DNA of 55,674 bases from a virus, in the IMG/VR virus record IMGVR_UViG_3300032282_003382, positions 1 through 55,674 of that record; one strand, given 5' to 3'. A program made the translations under genes and the position numbers. This document shows, piece after piece, positions 8,187 to 16,436 of this stretch. Below the pieces are notes generated by a model, which did no database searches, had not been told where the DNA came from, and saw only the letters and a list, made by a program, of their open reading frames with translations. Positions within the stretch are counted from its first letter, which is position 1. Every line of letters starts with the position of its first letter.

Positions 8187-9103
8187 ATATCTGGACTGAA
8201 AAATATCGTCCCAAAGAAGTAGATGATTATGTGTTTCAAAATCCTGAACAAAAAGAACAAGTAAACAAGTGGATTACTGAAGGTAAGGTTCCACATCTGT
8301 TGTTTAGCGGTAGTCCTGGTACAGGTAAAACTACCTTGGCTAAATTGCTAATCCGCCAATTGGGCGTACAGGATCATGATTTACTAGAGATCAATGCTAG
8401 TCGTGAGCGTGGCATTGATACCATACGCAAAACCATTGTTAACTTTAGCAGCACTATGCCCTTTGGTGATTTTAAAATCATCCTCATGGATGAGGCAGAC
8501 TATCTGACTCCTGAAGCACAGGCAAGTATGCGTGGGGTCATGGAAGAATATGCTGAGACTGCTAGGTTTATTTTAACTTGCAACTATCCCAATAAAATTA
8601 TCCCGGCATTACACAGTCGTTGTCAGGGCTTCCATATTAATAACCTGGACCATACAGAGTTTACAGCTAGGATAGCAACTATCCTGGTAACTGAAAGCAT
8701 TGAGTTTGATCTGGATGTGTTAGACACCTTTGTCAAGGCAACCTACCCAGACTTGCGTAAATGTCTGAACTCTGTGCAACAAAGCATAGCCAATAATAAA
8801 CTCCTAGAGCCTAGTGCATCTAATGCAGGATCCCATGATTATAGACTAGACGCTGTGGAACTATTTAAACATGGTAAAACCCGCGAAGCTCGTAAGTTAA
8901 TTTGCAGTCAGGCTCGTGCAGACGAGATGGATGAATTTTTCAGATGGTGTTATGATAACCTTAGCCTGTTTAGTAAAACAGAACAGGGCCAGGACAGAGC
9001 CATAACTATTATTAAAAATGCACTAGTTAGTCATAGTCAGGTATCAGATTTTGAAATTAACATTGCAGCTATGCTAGTAGAATTATCACAAATTGGAGAA
9101 TAA
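8183..9103 (+). CDS. 44: Sliding clamp loader ATPase subunit, gp44/RFC-small type
   Basis: Starts NIWTEKYRP, the usual beginning of RFC-like clamp loaders. Walker A GSPGTGKTT is at 43-51, Walker B LMDEAD at 101-106 and the SRC motif (arginine finger) near 145 in LHSRCQGF. At 306 residues it matches T4 gp44 (319). It should form the ATPase ring that opens the gp45-like clamp (encoded at 32.1 kb) and loads it on primer junctions for the family-B polymerase. The gp62 partner is not recognised; the next gene holds its usual place but does not look like it. Confidence 0.92.
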   Translation: MNIWTEKYRPKEVDDYVFQNPEQKEQVNKWITEGKVPHLLFSGSPGTGKTTLAKLLIRQLGVQDHDLLEINASRERGIDTIRKTIVNFSSTMPFGDFKIILMDEADYLTPEAQASMRGVMEEYAETARFILTCNYPNKIIPALHSRCQGFHINNLDHTEFTARIATILVTESIEFDLDVLDTFVKATYPDLRKCLNSVQQSIANNKLLEPSASNAGSHDYRLDAVELFKHGKTREARKLICSQARADEMDEFFRWCYDNLSLFSKTEQGQDRAITIIKNALVSHSQVSDFEINIAAMLVELSQIGE

Positions 9104-9104
9104 C

Positions 9105-9446
9105 TTGAAGAAAAATAACCTATACCTCATGGCATTTTACCATAAAGTGCCCAAACATCGTGCAAAAACACAATTAAAGAACTTTGGTGGGAACGACGAC
9201 AACTGGACTTACGAAGAACGAGTAGAATTTGGTAGCAAAATCAAGGACCGTGATTACAACCTAGCTGGGGTTATCCTGGATATTGGTAATGAAAAGACTA
9301 TTAAATGCAGCATGGGACCTAATCGAGAATTCCATAGTTTACTAGGTTATTTTAAAAAGTCTTACCCACAGTACTTTCCACAAGAGCCAGCGCCAGTTAC
9401 TCAGCCTGTATTAGAAGTTAAAAAGGAAAATAATGAGCCTGCTTAA
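9105..9446 (+). CDS. Phage protein of unknown function after gp44
   Basis: The start is TTG 9105, chosen because GGAG (9095-9098) sits six bases upstream. The 113-residue protein has YHKVPKHRAKTQLKNFGG at the start, TYEERVEFGSKIKDRDYNL in the middle, a FHSLLGYFKKSYPQYF segment and a Pro/Glu-rich tail. I believe similar proteins occur as hypothetical genes in marine T4-like phages. T4 has gp62 here (187 residues), but length and motifs give no support for that. The C-terminus overlaps the signal peptide of the next gene by 14 bases. Confidence 0.6.
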   Translation: MKKNNLYLMAFYHKVPKHRAKTQLKNFGGNDDNWTYEERVEFGSKIKDRDYNLAGVILDIGNEKTIKCSMGPNREFHSLLGYFKKSYPQYFPQEPAPVTQPVLEVKKENNEPA

Positions 9447-10338
9447 GACTTTAGTCTTAGGGTTGTTTTGTTTTACAGTACAGGCTGAAACTATTACTTT
9501 AACTTCGCCTTATGGACCAGGTCATTTTACTACCCCACCAGTTTATCCCATACTAGAAGCCGCCAATCAGAGTCAGAACAAGTATAACTTTGTACTAGAA
9601 TTAAAACCCGGTGGAAATGGTGTTGTTAATGTAAGGTACATGGATCAGAGTCCTGAAACCAGACTAAGTATCATTGCTCCAGCTCATGTTGAAAACATTG
9701 ATTCTGGAGAGCTTATAGAGTCCAATTACGTTCCTGTAACCGGCCTCGGCGATGCTTGTGTAGGTGTGTTTGTTCGTAATGATCAGGTATTTAAAAAACC
9801 TGAGCTTATTGTGGGTGGAGTAGGATTTGGAAATGCTGCGCATTTAACTGGATTAAGCGTAGCAGAACGTTTTAATCAAACTAGCAGATACATACCATTT
9901 AAAACTAATCTGGATGCCTTTGTCAGTTTGGCACAGGACGGTGGTATAGACATTACCACTGAGCGAGTATTGACTTACAATAATATGCGCAGCAAGTTTC
10001 AGAATATCAGAGTGTATGCTGTTAACTGCCCTGTTAGAATAACAGATAGTCCTGAAACGCCCACAATGTCAGAGCTTGGATATAGAGTTCCCACTGTTTG
10101 GAACATTTTTATAGCCAACAAAGCCATGAGTGCTGAACGCAGAACCGAATTAGCTAAAATTTTGGATGCTTCTATAGTTAAAGTAGGTGCTGCTAAAATT
10201 AAAGAATTAAGTGATTTACGCCCACCAGTGTTTGATAGTATTAACATACAGAATTTCTATAATTCACGCATAGAAACCCATAGGTTAGTGCTCAGAAAAT
10301 ACAAATCTAAAGTAGAGTCTGATAAAAACTATAAATAA
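9433..10338 (+). CDS. TctC/Bug-type periplasmic solute-binding protein
   Basis: Residues 1-18 form a signal peptide (SLLKTLVLGLFCFTVQA, cleavage after A18). The mature part follows the tripartite tricarboxylate transporter receptor family: ITLTSPYGPG near the start (family P-x-x-P-G-G), ELKPGGNGVVN (family N-K-P-G-A-G-G), then GVGFGNAAHLTG and a conserved C-terminal MSAERRTELAKIL. Such proteins bind carboxylates or similar solutes in the periplasm and pass them to TctAB; no membrane subunits are encoded here. It is 301 residues, normal for the family, and reads as intact. The family is hugely expanded in Burkholderiales, which hints at the host. Exported use by host transporters is inferred. 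Confidence 0.8.
   Translation: MSLLKTLVLGLFCFTVQAETITLTSPYGPGHFTTPPVYPILEAANQSQNKYNFVLELKPGGNGVVNVRYMDQSPETRLSIIAPAHVENIDSGELIESNYVPVTGLGDACVGVFVRNDQVFKKPELIVGGVGFGNAAHLTGLSVAERFNQTSRYIPFKTNLDAFVSLAQDGGIDITTERVLTYNNMRSKFQNIRVYAVNCPVRITDSPETPTMSELGYRVPTVWNIFIANKAMSAERRTELAKILDASIVKVGAAKIKELSDLRPPVFDSINIQNFYNSRIETHRLVLRKYKSKVESDKNYK
10330..10337 (+). promoter_or_regulatory. Late promoter, perfect TATAAATA
   Basis: Identical to the T4 late consensus. It overlaps the stop of the TctC-like gene and is followed by CAAGGA (10346-10351) and ATG 10360. It gives the DctP-like gene its own late transcription, ended by the hairpin at 11348. Confidence 0.8.
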
Positions 10339-10359
10339 GAATATACAAGGACTAAACTT

Positions 10360-11316
10360 ATGGACAAGACATACAAAATCAAATGGGTAGTAGCACACGA
10401 TCCACTTTATCTGTTTCTCAGAGCTGCTGAGGATTTCAAAGCTGAAGTAAATGCTCGCTGCAATAACTACAAAATTGATGTAGAGATCATGACCCCTACA
10501 CAATATGCAGAGCGTTATAATGATGGTAAGTATGTCCCACGTCAGGAACTATTCAACCTTATGCACTCTGGTGCAGTACAAATGAGTCAGATGGTTACAA
10601 CTACTCTAGCTGCAAAATTTAACAAACAGATGCATGTTTTAGATATGCCATTCTTGTTTAAAGATCATGATCACGCAACTGAAGTATTAGAAGGCAAAGT
10701 AGGAGAGTATCTACTAAACAGTTTTACTCCTGAAAGCAAAGTTAAAGGTTTAGCATTTACATACTCAGGTGGTTTTAGATGTGTTCCAACTAACCAGGAT
10801 GTAAGTAGCCTAGCTGACTTAGTAAATCAACCTATTCGTACTGGTATGAATCCCATGGCTGTAGAAACATTTAAAGCTATTGGTGCTACTCCAGTTCAAA
10901 TGGAACTAGAAGAAATTAATCAGGGTGTATCAGAAGGTCTTATTGTTGGCGGTGAGAGTGCATTTCCTAGAATATACCCATGCAACCAGAATGAGTTTAG
11001 TAAAACAGTTTTAGACACTGGCCATAGTTTATTCTTAACCAGCATTATTGTAAGCACTGATTGGTGGAATACATTACCTGCAGAGCTTAGAGAAATTATT
11101 GCTGATAGTGCAGTAGCAGCAGGCCGAGCAGAACGCCGTAAGAGTATTGAAGATGGTGAAGACACTAAAGTTAAATTAGCCGCAGAAGGTGTTAAGGTAA
11201 TTACATTATCTGATGCTGATAAAGCTGAGTTTAAGGCCAAGACAGAAACAGTATATGCAAAGTTTGCTGACTTCTTTAATCCTGGTCTTGTTGAAGACAT
11301 CAGAAGAGTACATTAA
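10360..11316 (+). CDS. TRAP-type DctP-like solute-binding protein lacking signal peptide
   Basis: The 318 residues follow the DctP family (PF03480) along their whole length: YKIKWVVAHDP as first strand, a KAEV/YKIDVEIMTPTQ second strand, VLDMPFLFKDHDHA (the family L-x-x-P-F-L-F block), GLAFTYSGGFRC, a DLVNQPIRTG hinge with the Arg that binds the substrate carboxylate, and LFLTSIIVSTDWWNTLP. It begins where mature DctP proteins begin: there is no signal peptide and no suitable upstream start. It has its own late promoter and terminator. It may therefore act in the cytoplasm or be packed in the virion, unless an unusual export route exists. No DctQM is present. Confidence 0.8.
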   Translation: MDKTYKIKWVVAHDPLYLFLRAAEDFKAEVNARCNNYKIDVEIMTPTQYAERYNDGKYVPRQELFNLMHSGAVQMSQMVTTTLAAKFNKQMHVLDMPFLFKDHDHATEVLEGKVGEYLLNSFTPESKVKGLAFTYSGGFRCVPTNQDVSSLADLVNQPIRTGMNPMAVETFKAIGATPVQMELEEINQGVSEGLIVGGESAFPRIYPCNQNEFSKTVLDTGHSLFLTSIIVSTDWWNTLPAELREIIADSAVAAGRAERRKSIEDGEDTKVKLAAEGVKVITLSDADKAEFKAKTETVYAKFADFFNPGLVEDIRRVH

Positions 11317-11347
11317 TCTGAAGGTGTTGTGAAAATTAATAAACCAT

Positions 11348-11372
11348 AAAACCCCATGTTGGGGTTTTATGT
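11348..11372 (+). terminator. Rho-independent terminator
   Basis: AAAACCCC (11348-11355) pairs perfectly with GGGGTTTT (11361-11368) around the loop ATGTT. The run of T is contained in the 3' arm. It closes the solute-binding gene unit; the rest of the 94-base gap shows nothing else. Confidence 0.8.
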
Positions 11373-11410
11373 AGTGAAATATTCTATAATTATTTGAAGA
11401 GTACATATAC

Positions 11411-12631
11411 TTGAAGCTGGTTTACAAATCGCAAATCATAAATCCTAAATTAGGATTTTATGAGGTAGGCAAAGATATTTTTTATAATAAAGTAGAAGCC
11501 CTAGAGGCAGCTACTAGGTTAAAACTACCATTTGAATCTATACATTGGAATTTTAATGATAATGTATATAAGAAGGTTGATTGGATTACTGAACCAGAAA
11601 TCTCATTAAGATCTCTATATGAAACCAGAGCTAGACAACTTAGAGAAAAATATGATTATATCATAATGAATTGTAGTGGTGGATCTGATTCAAATACTGC
11701 TCTGTTCAGTTTTATAAATCAAGGATTGCATGTTGATGAAATTGTAGTTAGGTATGCTAAAGCAGCCACTCAGGGTAAAAAACCAGATTTTTTTAACTTG
11801 GCACCAGAGAATGAACACAGTGAATATTTTTTTGCTGTAAAACCCATGATTAGATGGTTACAAAAAGTAAGCCCTAAAACAAAAATAACCATACACGATC
11901 ATAGTTTTGATGCATTTAATGATAAAAATTATTTTGACGAAAACTTTATTTACTGGTGTGGAGATTTCCAAAGTCCTGGTTTCATAACTAGATTCCATCA
12001 CAATACTATCATAGAAAATTTAAGAGAATTTGACAAAGATAAAAAAATTGCTATTGTGTTTGGTATAGATAAACCTAAGATTTATCTTAAAGGTGATAAA
12101 CTGCACACTTTTTTCCTAGACGCACCCATGCAACCTGGACTGGTTCCAACATTTACAGATAATACCAACATAACTTCAGAACTGTTTTACTGGACACCAG
12201 ACTTGCCAGAAATAGTCGTTAAACAATGTCACGAACTTAAAAAATGGTTTTTAATACCGCAGAACAGACCTTATATTAGAATTTTAGATTATAACAAAGT
12301 TAAAGATCCACATTATAGGACTTTTTATGAAACAGTACTCAAGGGTGTAATTTATCCTGATTACGATTTGGGCACATTTCAGTGTAATAAACCTGGTAAA
12401 AGCACATTACAAGAATGGGATTTTTGGATTAAAGATTTTAAACACACCAATGGTTATAATATCTGGGTAGATGGACTAAAGCACATTATTCAAAATGTTA
12501 ACCCTTTATATTTTGATAAGACCCCTGAGCTTGAAACTTTTAACTGGAATATAAAAAGAATTCAAAGTAATAATTATTTCATAGGCTCATTTCCACTTCC
12601 ACCTAGTAAACTAATAGAACTAAACTACTGA
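11411..12631 (+). CDS. PP-loop (N-type ATP pyrophosphatase) family protein
   Basis: The ATP-pyrophosphate loop SGGSDS is at residues 89-94, after a hydrophobic strand (YDYIIMNC). PP-loop enzymes adenylate a carboxylate, amide or oxo group and then add a nucleophile, as in asparagine synthetase, GuaA, TilS or QueC. The 406-residue protein is longer than QueC and lacks its zinc cysteine cluster, so it is a different branch. The start is TTG 11411; no ATG lies near it. The gene is flanked by a terminator before and a sigma-70 promoter after, so it stands alone. Two other PP-loop proteins lie at 42.7 and 44.3 kb. Substrate unknown. Confidence 0.65.
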   Translation: MKLVYKSQIINPKLGFYEVGKDIFYNKVEALEAATRLKLPFESIHWNFNDNVYKKVDWITEPEISLRSLYETRARQLREKYDYIIMNCSGGSDSNTALFSFINQGLHVDEIVVRYAKAATQGKKPDFFNLAPENEHSEYFFAVKPMIRWLQKVSPKTKITIHDHSFDAFNDKNYFDENFIYWCGDFQSPGFITRFHHNTIIENLREFDKDKKIAIVFGIDKPKIYLKGDKLHTFFLDAPMQPGLVPTFTDNTNITSELFYWTPDLPEIVVKQCHELKKWFLIPQNRPYIRILDYNKVKDPHYRTFYETVLKGVIYPDYDLGTFQCNKPGKSTLQEWDFWIKDFKHTNGYNIWVDGLKHIIQNVNPLYFDKTPELETFNWNIKRIQSNNYFIGSFPLPPSKLIELNY

Positions 12632-12652
12632 TTCCATTGAAGTTTTTTCTGA

Positions 12653-12681
12653 TTGACATCAGATTAGATTTCACATATAAT
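12653..12681 (+). promoter_or_regulatory. Consensus sigma-70 promoter, TTGACA-17-TATAAT
   Basis: TTGACA at 12653-12658 and TATAAT at 12676-12681 are both perfect and 17 bases apart. GGAG (12701-12704) and ATG 12711 follow. A strong host-type promoter, expected to fire right after infection. Confidence 0.9.
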
Positions 12682-12710
12682 ATGGGTATCTTATAAGCCT
12701 GGAGCCAGAT

Positions 12711-13406
12711 ATGGAAATTAGCATCGTAAATTTTATCGCTGCAAGTGTCTGTGCCTATGAGCATAACGACCATCAGGTCAAAGGATATGGTCAAGGAGAA
12801 GTAAACTCTGAAAAAGTTTTTAGCAATACTATGCTTTTACTGGCAGCTCTGGAAATTAAAGAGAATCATGGTTTGTATAAGGTAACTAAATTAACAATCA
12901 CACAGGAACATCTAGACAAGGCCAACCTGTACAAAGAAGTTCTCCAAAACGATCATATGTTGAAAATACTCAGCAGCAAAAACATATCCAATTGGGAAAA
13001 AGGTGTTTATGACCTGCTGTCCATAGAAGTATTTGATCAAAGAACTATACAAACCAAATCAAACATGATGGCATTTTTGCCCCAGATGGCTCAGACCATT
13101 CTGGATAAGCAGGCAAAACTGGATAAAATTAACCAGTTACCTAGTAAACATCAGGGTCAGGTTGGAGCAAAACTTGAACTAGATGTCACAATCATGCAAC
13201 ATTTTTATATGAACAAGTATAATACCAATCTAACCAAGGCTGTGGACCAATCTGGTAACTTGTATATCTGGTGGGGCCAGTTGGCATTTAAAGAAAATCA
13301 GAAACTTAAAATTACTGGCAAGGTTAAAAAACATGGTATTGAACACGAAACTGGAACTAAAAGCACTAACTTAAATTATGTAAAGGTAAAAGAATATGCA
13401 GAATAA
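12711..13406 (+). CDS. Early phage protein, possible OB-like C-terminal domain
   Basis: 231 residues. The first 110 are mainly helical; the last 85 contain LELDVTIMQHFYMN, LYIWWGQLAF, KLKITGKVKKHG and STNLNYVKV, an alternating-strand pattern that would fit an OB-like fold and thus nucleic-acid binding. That is inferred from pattern only. It is the first gene behind the perfect sigma-70 promoter, so it should be among the earliest proteins made, and it overlaps the HAD gene by 11 bases. No family recognised. Confidence 0.6.
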   Translation: MEISIVNFIAASVCAYEHNDHQVKGYGQGEVNSEKVFSNTMLLLAALEIKENHGLYKVTKLTITQEHLDKANLYKEVLQNDHMLKILSSKNISNWEKGVYDLLSIEVFDQRTIQTKSNMMAFLPQMAQTILDKQAKLDKINQLPSKHQGQVGAKLELDVTIMQHFYMNKYNTNLTKAVDQSGNLYIWWGQLAFKENQKLKITGKVKKHGIEHETGTKSTNLNYVKVKEYAE

Positions 13407-13980
13407 AATTATCCTAACGGATTGCGATGGAGTATTGTTAGATTGGGAGTTTGCATTTGATTGCTGGATGCAGAGTCATGGTTTCAACATGGTTGAAGGT
13501 GGTAAATTAGATTATAGAATTGGCAAGCGATACAACATACCCTACGATCAAGGTAAACAACTTATAAAAATATTCAATGCTAGTGCTAGTGTTGGATTTA
13601 TTCCTGCTCTGCGTGATGCCATTTACTATGTAAAGCGACTACATGAAGAACATGGTTATGTATTTCACTGCATAACTAGCCTGAGCTTAGATGCAAGCGC
13701 ACAGAAACTTAGGAAGATGAACCTAGACAAACTGTTTGGTAAGACAGTTTTTGAGGAACTAGTATGTCTGGATACTGGTGCTGATAAGGACCAGGCTCTG
13801 GAACCATATCGTGGAACAGGCCTTTATTGGATTGAAGACAAGCCAAAAAATGCAGACCTGGGCCACGACTTAGGTTTGCGGAGTATACTCATTGAACACG
13901 GCCATAACATGGCACATGACTGTGAGTATCCTGTTGTAAAAAACTGGAAAGAGATCTACAACATTATTGTTGAGGATTAA
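13396..13980 (+). CDS. HAD-superfamily phosphatase, nucleotidase-like
   Basis: Motif I is ILTDCDGVLLDW near the N-terminus, with the nucleophilic Asp and the Asp two residues on. Motif II is probably the S/T in CITSLS near residue 96, and motif IV is YWIEDKPKNAD near 140-150. The cap segment lies between. At 194 residues it resembles phage 5'(3')-deoxyribonucleotidases and related HAD proteins. It would dephosphorylate a small molecule, probably a nucleotide, in the cytoplasm. Early operon with the preceding gene. It ends tail-to-tail with phoH, the two stop codons sharing the palindrome TTAA. Confidence 0.7.
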   Translation: MQNKIILTDCDGVLLDWEFAFDCWMQSHGFNMVEGGKLDYRIGKRYNIPYDQGKQLIKIFNASASVGFIPALRDAIYYVKRLHEEHGYVFHCITSLSLDASAQKLRKMNLDKLFGKTVFEELVCLDTGADKDQALEPYRGTGLYWIEDKPKNADLGHDLGLRSILIEHGHNMAHDCEYPVVKNWKEIYNIIVED

Positions 13981-14711
13981 AGTTCTTTGAATATATGTAG
14001 CACCTCCTTTACGGCTGGATGGCGTTGTATATCCTTGTTGGCAAACTGCATACCTGCGATATACTCTGTCTGTCCATGGCTTTGAAGAAGCTCAAGCAAA
14101 TTTAGCAATCCATTTTCAGCATTGCGTTTATCTGTTTGTTTAGTATCTCCTGTAACAACAATCTTGGACCCATCGCCTAAGCGTGTCAGTAACATTTTTA
14201 TCTGATTTGGCGTTGCGTTTTGCATTTCGTCTGCAATTATCCACGCATTTTTAAAATTTCTTCCACGCATATATGCTAGGGGACATATTTCAATAATTTG
14301 CTCTTCTAGCATACGAACGACTTCTTTGGGACTGTAGTACTCAGTGATAACATCCATGAGTGGTTTAGTCCAGGGTTCCATCTTGCTGTTTAAATCACCG
14401 GGTAAAAACCCGTGCTGCTCATCTTCTACGCCAACTGCTGGGCGTGTCAGAATGATCTTTTCTACGGTACCTTCTTTGTAGGCCTTGATACCTGCTAGAA
14501 CTGCTAACATGGTTTTGCCTGTTCCTGCTGGGCCTACACTATAAACTATGGGATATTTTTCTGATAAAAGTAAATGTACATACTTTTCTTGATTTAAACT
14601 TCTGGGGACGATGCTTACTGTTCTGCGTTGTTTTACATATTCATTAAATTTTGCTGGTGCTGCATTGTTATCTACTAGGGCTAAGTTACTGCGTCTGCTT
14701 CGTTTGCTCAA
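13977..14711 (-). CDS. phoH: PhoH-like ATPase
   Basis: Walker A GPAGTGKT is at residues 60-67, followed by the PhoH signature block ILTRPAVGVEDEQHGFLPGD and Walker B with WIIADEMQNATP. ITGDTKQTD-like sensor I reads VVTGDTKQTD. PhoH proteins are P-loop ATPases of the helicase type, common in marine phages; their job in infection is unsettled, with RNA metabolism and phosphate stress both proposed. The start is TTG 14711, set by a strong AGGAGG five bases before it. This is the only minus-strand gene seen in the window. Confidence 0.9.
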   Translation of the reverse strand: MSKRSRRSNLALVDNNAAPAKFNEYVKQRRTVSIVPRSLNQEKYVHLLLSEKYPIVYSVGPAGTGKTMLAVLAGIKAYKEGTVEKIILTRPAVGVEDEQHGFLPGDLNSKMEPWTKPLMDVITEYYSPKEVVRMLEEQIIEICPLAYMRGRNFKNAWIIADEMQNATPNQIKMLLTRLGDGSKIVVTGDTKQTDKRNAENGLLNLLELLQSHGQTEYIAGMQFANKDIQRHPAVKEVLHIFKEL

Positions 14712-14740
14712 GTAAGCCTCCTAAGGTTAAATGTTACGAA

Positions 14741-14760
14741 GTATTTAGGTCAGTTAGTCA
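14741..14760 (-). promoter_or_regulatory. Candidate phoH promoter region
   Basis: On the minus strand CTAAATAC (14741-14748) repeats the late-type motif found at 4151, 37 bases or fewer before the phoH start. TTGACT (14755-14760) lies just upstream and could be a -35, but no good -10 is found at the right distance. Which element is used is open. Confidence 0.4.
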
Positions 14761-14795
14761 ATCATAATACGGCCTTAGAAAAACGGTTTGTACTT

Positions 14796-14803
14796 TATAA
14801 ATA
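14796..14803 (+). promoter_or_regulatory. Late promoter, perfect TATAAATA
   Basis: Perfect T4 late consensus in the divergent gap between phoH and the late gene block, 61 bases before ATG 14865. It would give a leader of about 55 bases. Confidence 0.75.
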
Positions 14804-14851
14804 CTGGGCTGTAACTGAGCTTTTTCCAAAACTATGTACCAAACCCAAAAG

Positions 14852-14859
14852 CATAAATA
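14852..14859 (+). promoter_or_regulatory. Second late-type motif, CATAAATA
   Basis: A second TAAATA core only five bases before ATG 14865. If used it would give a leaderless or nearly leaderless transcript; no ribosome site lies between it and the ATG. It may instead be chance AT-richness. Confidence 0.4.
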
Positions 14860-14864
14860 AACTT

Positions 14865-15416
14865 ATGCATACCATTAAAGACCTTTTATCCAATACAAAG
14901 AAAATCTACGGTTCTCGTAACTTCCTAGAGCAACTCATGGACTTTGAGCGTGTATTAGACAGCCTGAATCTTTATGTTTTTAAGAACTGGATTCGTGGCG
15001 AATTAGTAGAAGGCCCAGTTGTTAGCAAATACTGGGTGAGCTGCAAGTTTATGTACCCAAAGAAACTGATGCCTGATCCCCGAGGCGGAGAAAAACTACT
15101 AAGTTATGGTTGTCTGATTAACTATACCAAAGACAAGTTAGAAACACCCATTGAAATTGAAACACCTTCAGACTTCCAGCCTGGAACCAAATATCCAAAA
15201 ATGGTTAAGCGTAGTGTCTGGATCGTAGAAATTATTATGCCTAAGAAGCTCATGTCAGACATTGAACGCGGCAGCGTTGATCTCGAAGATGAAATTATTG
15301 ACATGGAAGATTTACAAAAGGCTGATGAGCAGGACTTAGAAGCTGAAAGTATGCAGACACAGGATCAACAAAACATGGAAGATTCAGGAGCACCAGGAGC
15401 AGCACCTAATGTCTAA
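14865..15416 (+). CDS. Late phage protein of unknown function
   Basis: 183 residues. A globular first 130 (FLEQLMDFERVLDSLNLYVF, NWIRGELVEGP, WVSCKFMYPKKLMP, VWIVEIIMPKKLM) is followed by an acidic Gln/Glu/Asp-rich tail. The pattern MPKKLM occurs twice, in segments that may be duplicated strands. It opens the late block with two late promoter motifs upstream, and overlaps the next gene by eight bases. I have no function; a virion or assembly role is likely from its promoter class. Confidence 0.6.
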   Translation: MHTIKDLLSNTKKIYGSRNFLEQLMDFERVLDSLNLYVFKNWIRGELVEGPVVSKYWVSCKFMYPKKLMPDPRGGEKLLSYGCLINYTKDKLETPIEIETPSDFQPGTKYPKMVKRSVWIVEIIMPKKLMSDIERGSVDLEDEIIDMEDLQKADEQDLEAESMQTQDQQNMEDSGAPGAAPNV

Positions 15417-15957
15417 AGTAATTACTGAAGGCCTAAGAATAGGCGATCTTAAAGGCATGGTAGATTCACATTGTACCATAGACGAATACACAAGTAAGAT
15501 GGGCGATGATCATGACATCATTGTAATAAGTTTTAAAGTACAAGACCAAGCACCAGCTCTGGATCTAGTTGACTTTATTGAAAAAGGTTATGATTTTGTT
15601 CTGGATGGTGATGCAACATCAACTGAACTTGATGATGGTAAGTATATGGTATTTGTTGAGGTAGAACGTACACCAAAATTTGTAAACCAGTTATTAAATA
15701 TGCTAGCTGAAATGGAAAACCTAACTGAAAACAAAGGTTCAGAGTTTACATTCAGTTATGGTAAAAAAGCACAAAAACACCCCTGTGATTATCAGAACCT
15801 TAGTAGGCTGGTGCCACTAACTACTGAACAGTACAAGCGCCGTTATGGTAAAACTGAAATCGATGAAATGAAAACTGCTGCAAATATCCCTGTGGATACC
15901 AAAGCACCTGTTAACGATTACACAGAAAGTTTAAGAGTAGCCGCAGGAATAAAATAA
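15409..15957 (+). CDS. Late phage protein of unknown function
   Basis: 182 residues with a mixed alpha/beta pattern: LRIGDLKGMVDSHCTIDEY, DHDIIVISFKVQD, LDLVDFIEKGYDFVLDG and YMVFVEVERTPKFV. A conserved-looking C-terminal segment (LVPLTTEQYKRRYG) precedes a flexible tail. The strands followed by an acidic helix could bind nucleic acid or another protein, but no motif supports more. It lies between the opening late gene and the candidate spanin gene with short overlaps on both sides. Confidence 0.6.
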   Translation: MSKVITEGLRIGDLKGMVDSHCTIDEYTSKMGDDHDIIVISFKVQDQAPALDLVDFIEKGYDFVLDGDATSTELDDGKYMVFVEVERTPKFVNQLLNMLAEMENLTENKGSEFTFSYGKKAQKHPCDYQNLSRLVPLTTEQYKRRYGKTEIDEMKTAANIPVDTKAPVNDYTESLRVAAGIK

Positions 15958-16436
15958 TGTTCAGAGTCATACAACTAATAGTAGTATTAGTTATTTTTGC
16001 TGTGTTAGCAGCAGGTATGTATTATGTATCAGGACTCAGAGCTGACCTAGCAGTAAGTCAGGAAAACTCCAAGAAATTAGAAGAGGGTATCAAAGCCCAA
16101 CAAGAAGCCATGGAAGCACTCAAAGCTGATCAGGCTAAGATCAAAGACATCAACAACGATCTAAACACCAAGATCCAGTTACAAAACAAAGACATGGACA
16201 ACCTTAAAGATAGGTTCAGTACCAATGCCAAGGGTGAGAAACGAGACTTTGGTGGTACTGCTGTAAAGAATCCTGGTGGTATGGAACGAGCTGTTAACCG
16301 TGGTACGGAAAATGCTAGCCGTTGTTTAGAGATAGCATCAGGATCTCCATTAACAGAGCGTGAAAAGGCTGCTACTAAAAAGTCTGAAATTAATACCGAG
16401 TGCCCAGCACTTGCTAACCCTAACTACAAACCATGA
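15957..16436 (+). CDS. Candidate inner-membrane spanin (Rz-like)
   Basis: One N-terminal membrane segment (residues 5-26, IQLIVVLVIFAVLAAGMYYV) is followed by a long coiled coil (about 30-90) with regular hydrophobic spacing and by a soluble periplasmic end carrying two Cys (CLEIASG, TECPALANPNY). This N-in topology, coiled coil and 159-residue length fit the Rz type i-spanin, which with an outer-membrane lipoprotein fuses the two membranes at the end of lysis. The next gene is a lipoprotein, overlapping by four bases, as expected for a spanin pair. Sequence similarity to a known Rz is not obvious, so this rests on architecture. Confidence 0.6.
   Translation: MFRVIQLIVVLVIFAVLAAGMYYVSGLRADLAVSQENSKKLEEGIKAQQEAMEALKADQAKIKDINNDLNTKIQLQNKDMDNLKDRFSTNAKGEKRDFGGTAVKNPGGMERAVNRGTENASRCLEIASGSPLTEREKAATKKSEINTECPALANPNYKP

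Noticed and set aside
9105-9446. Clamp loader subunit gp62 after gp44
   Set aside because: Position fits T4 order, but the protein is 113 residues instead of about 187 and shows no matching motif.
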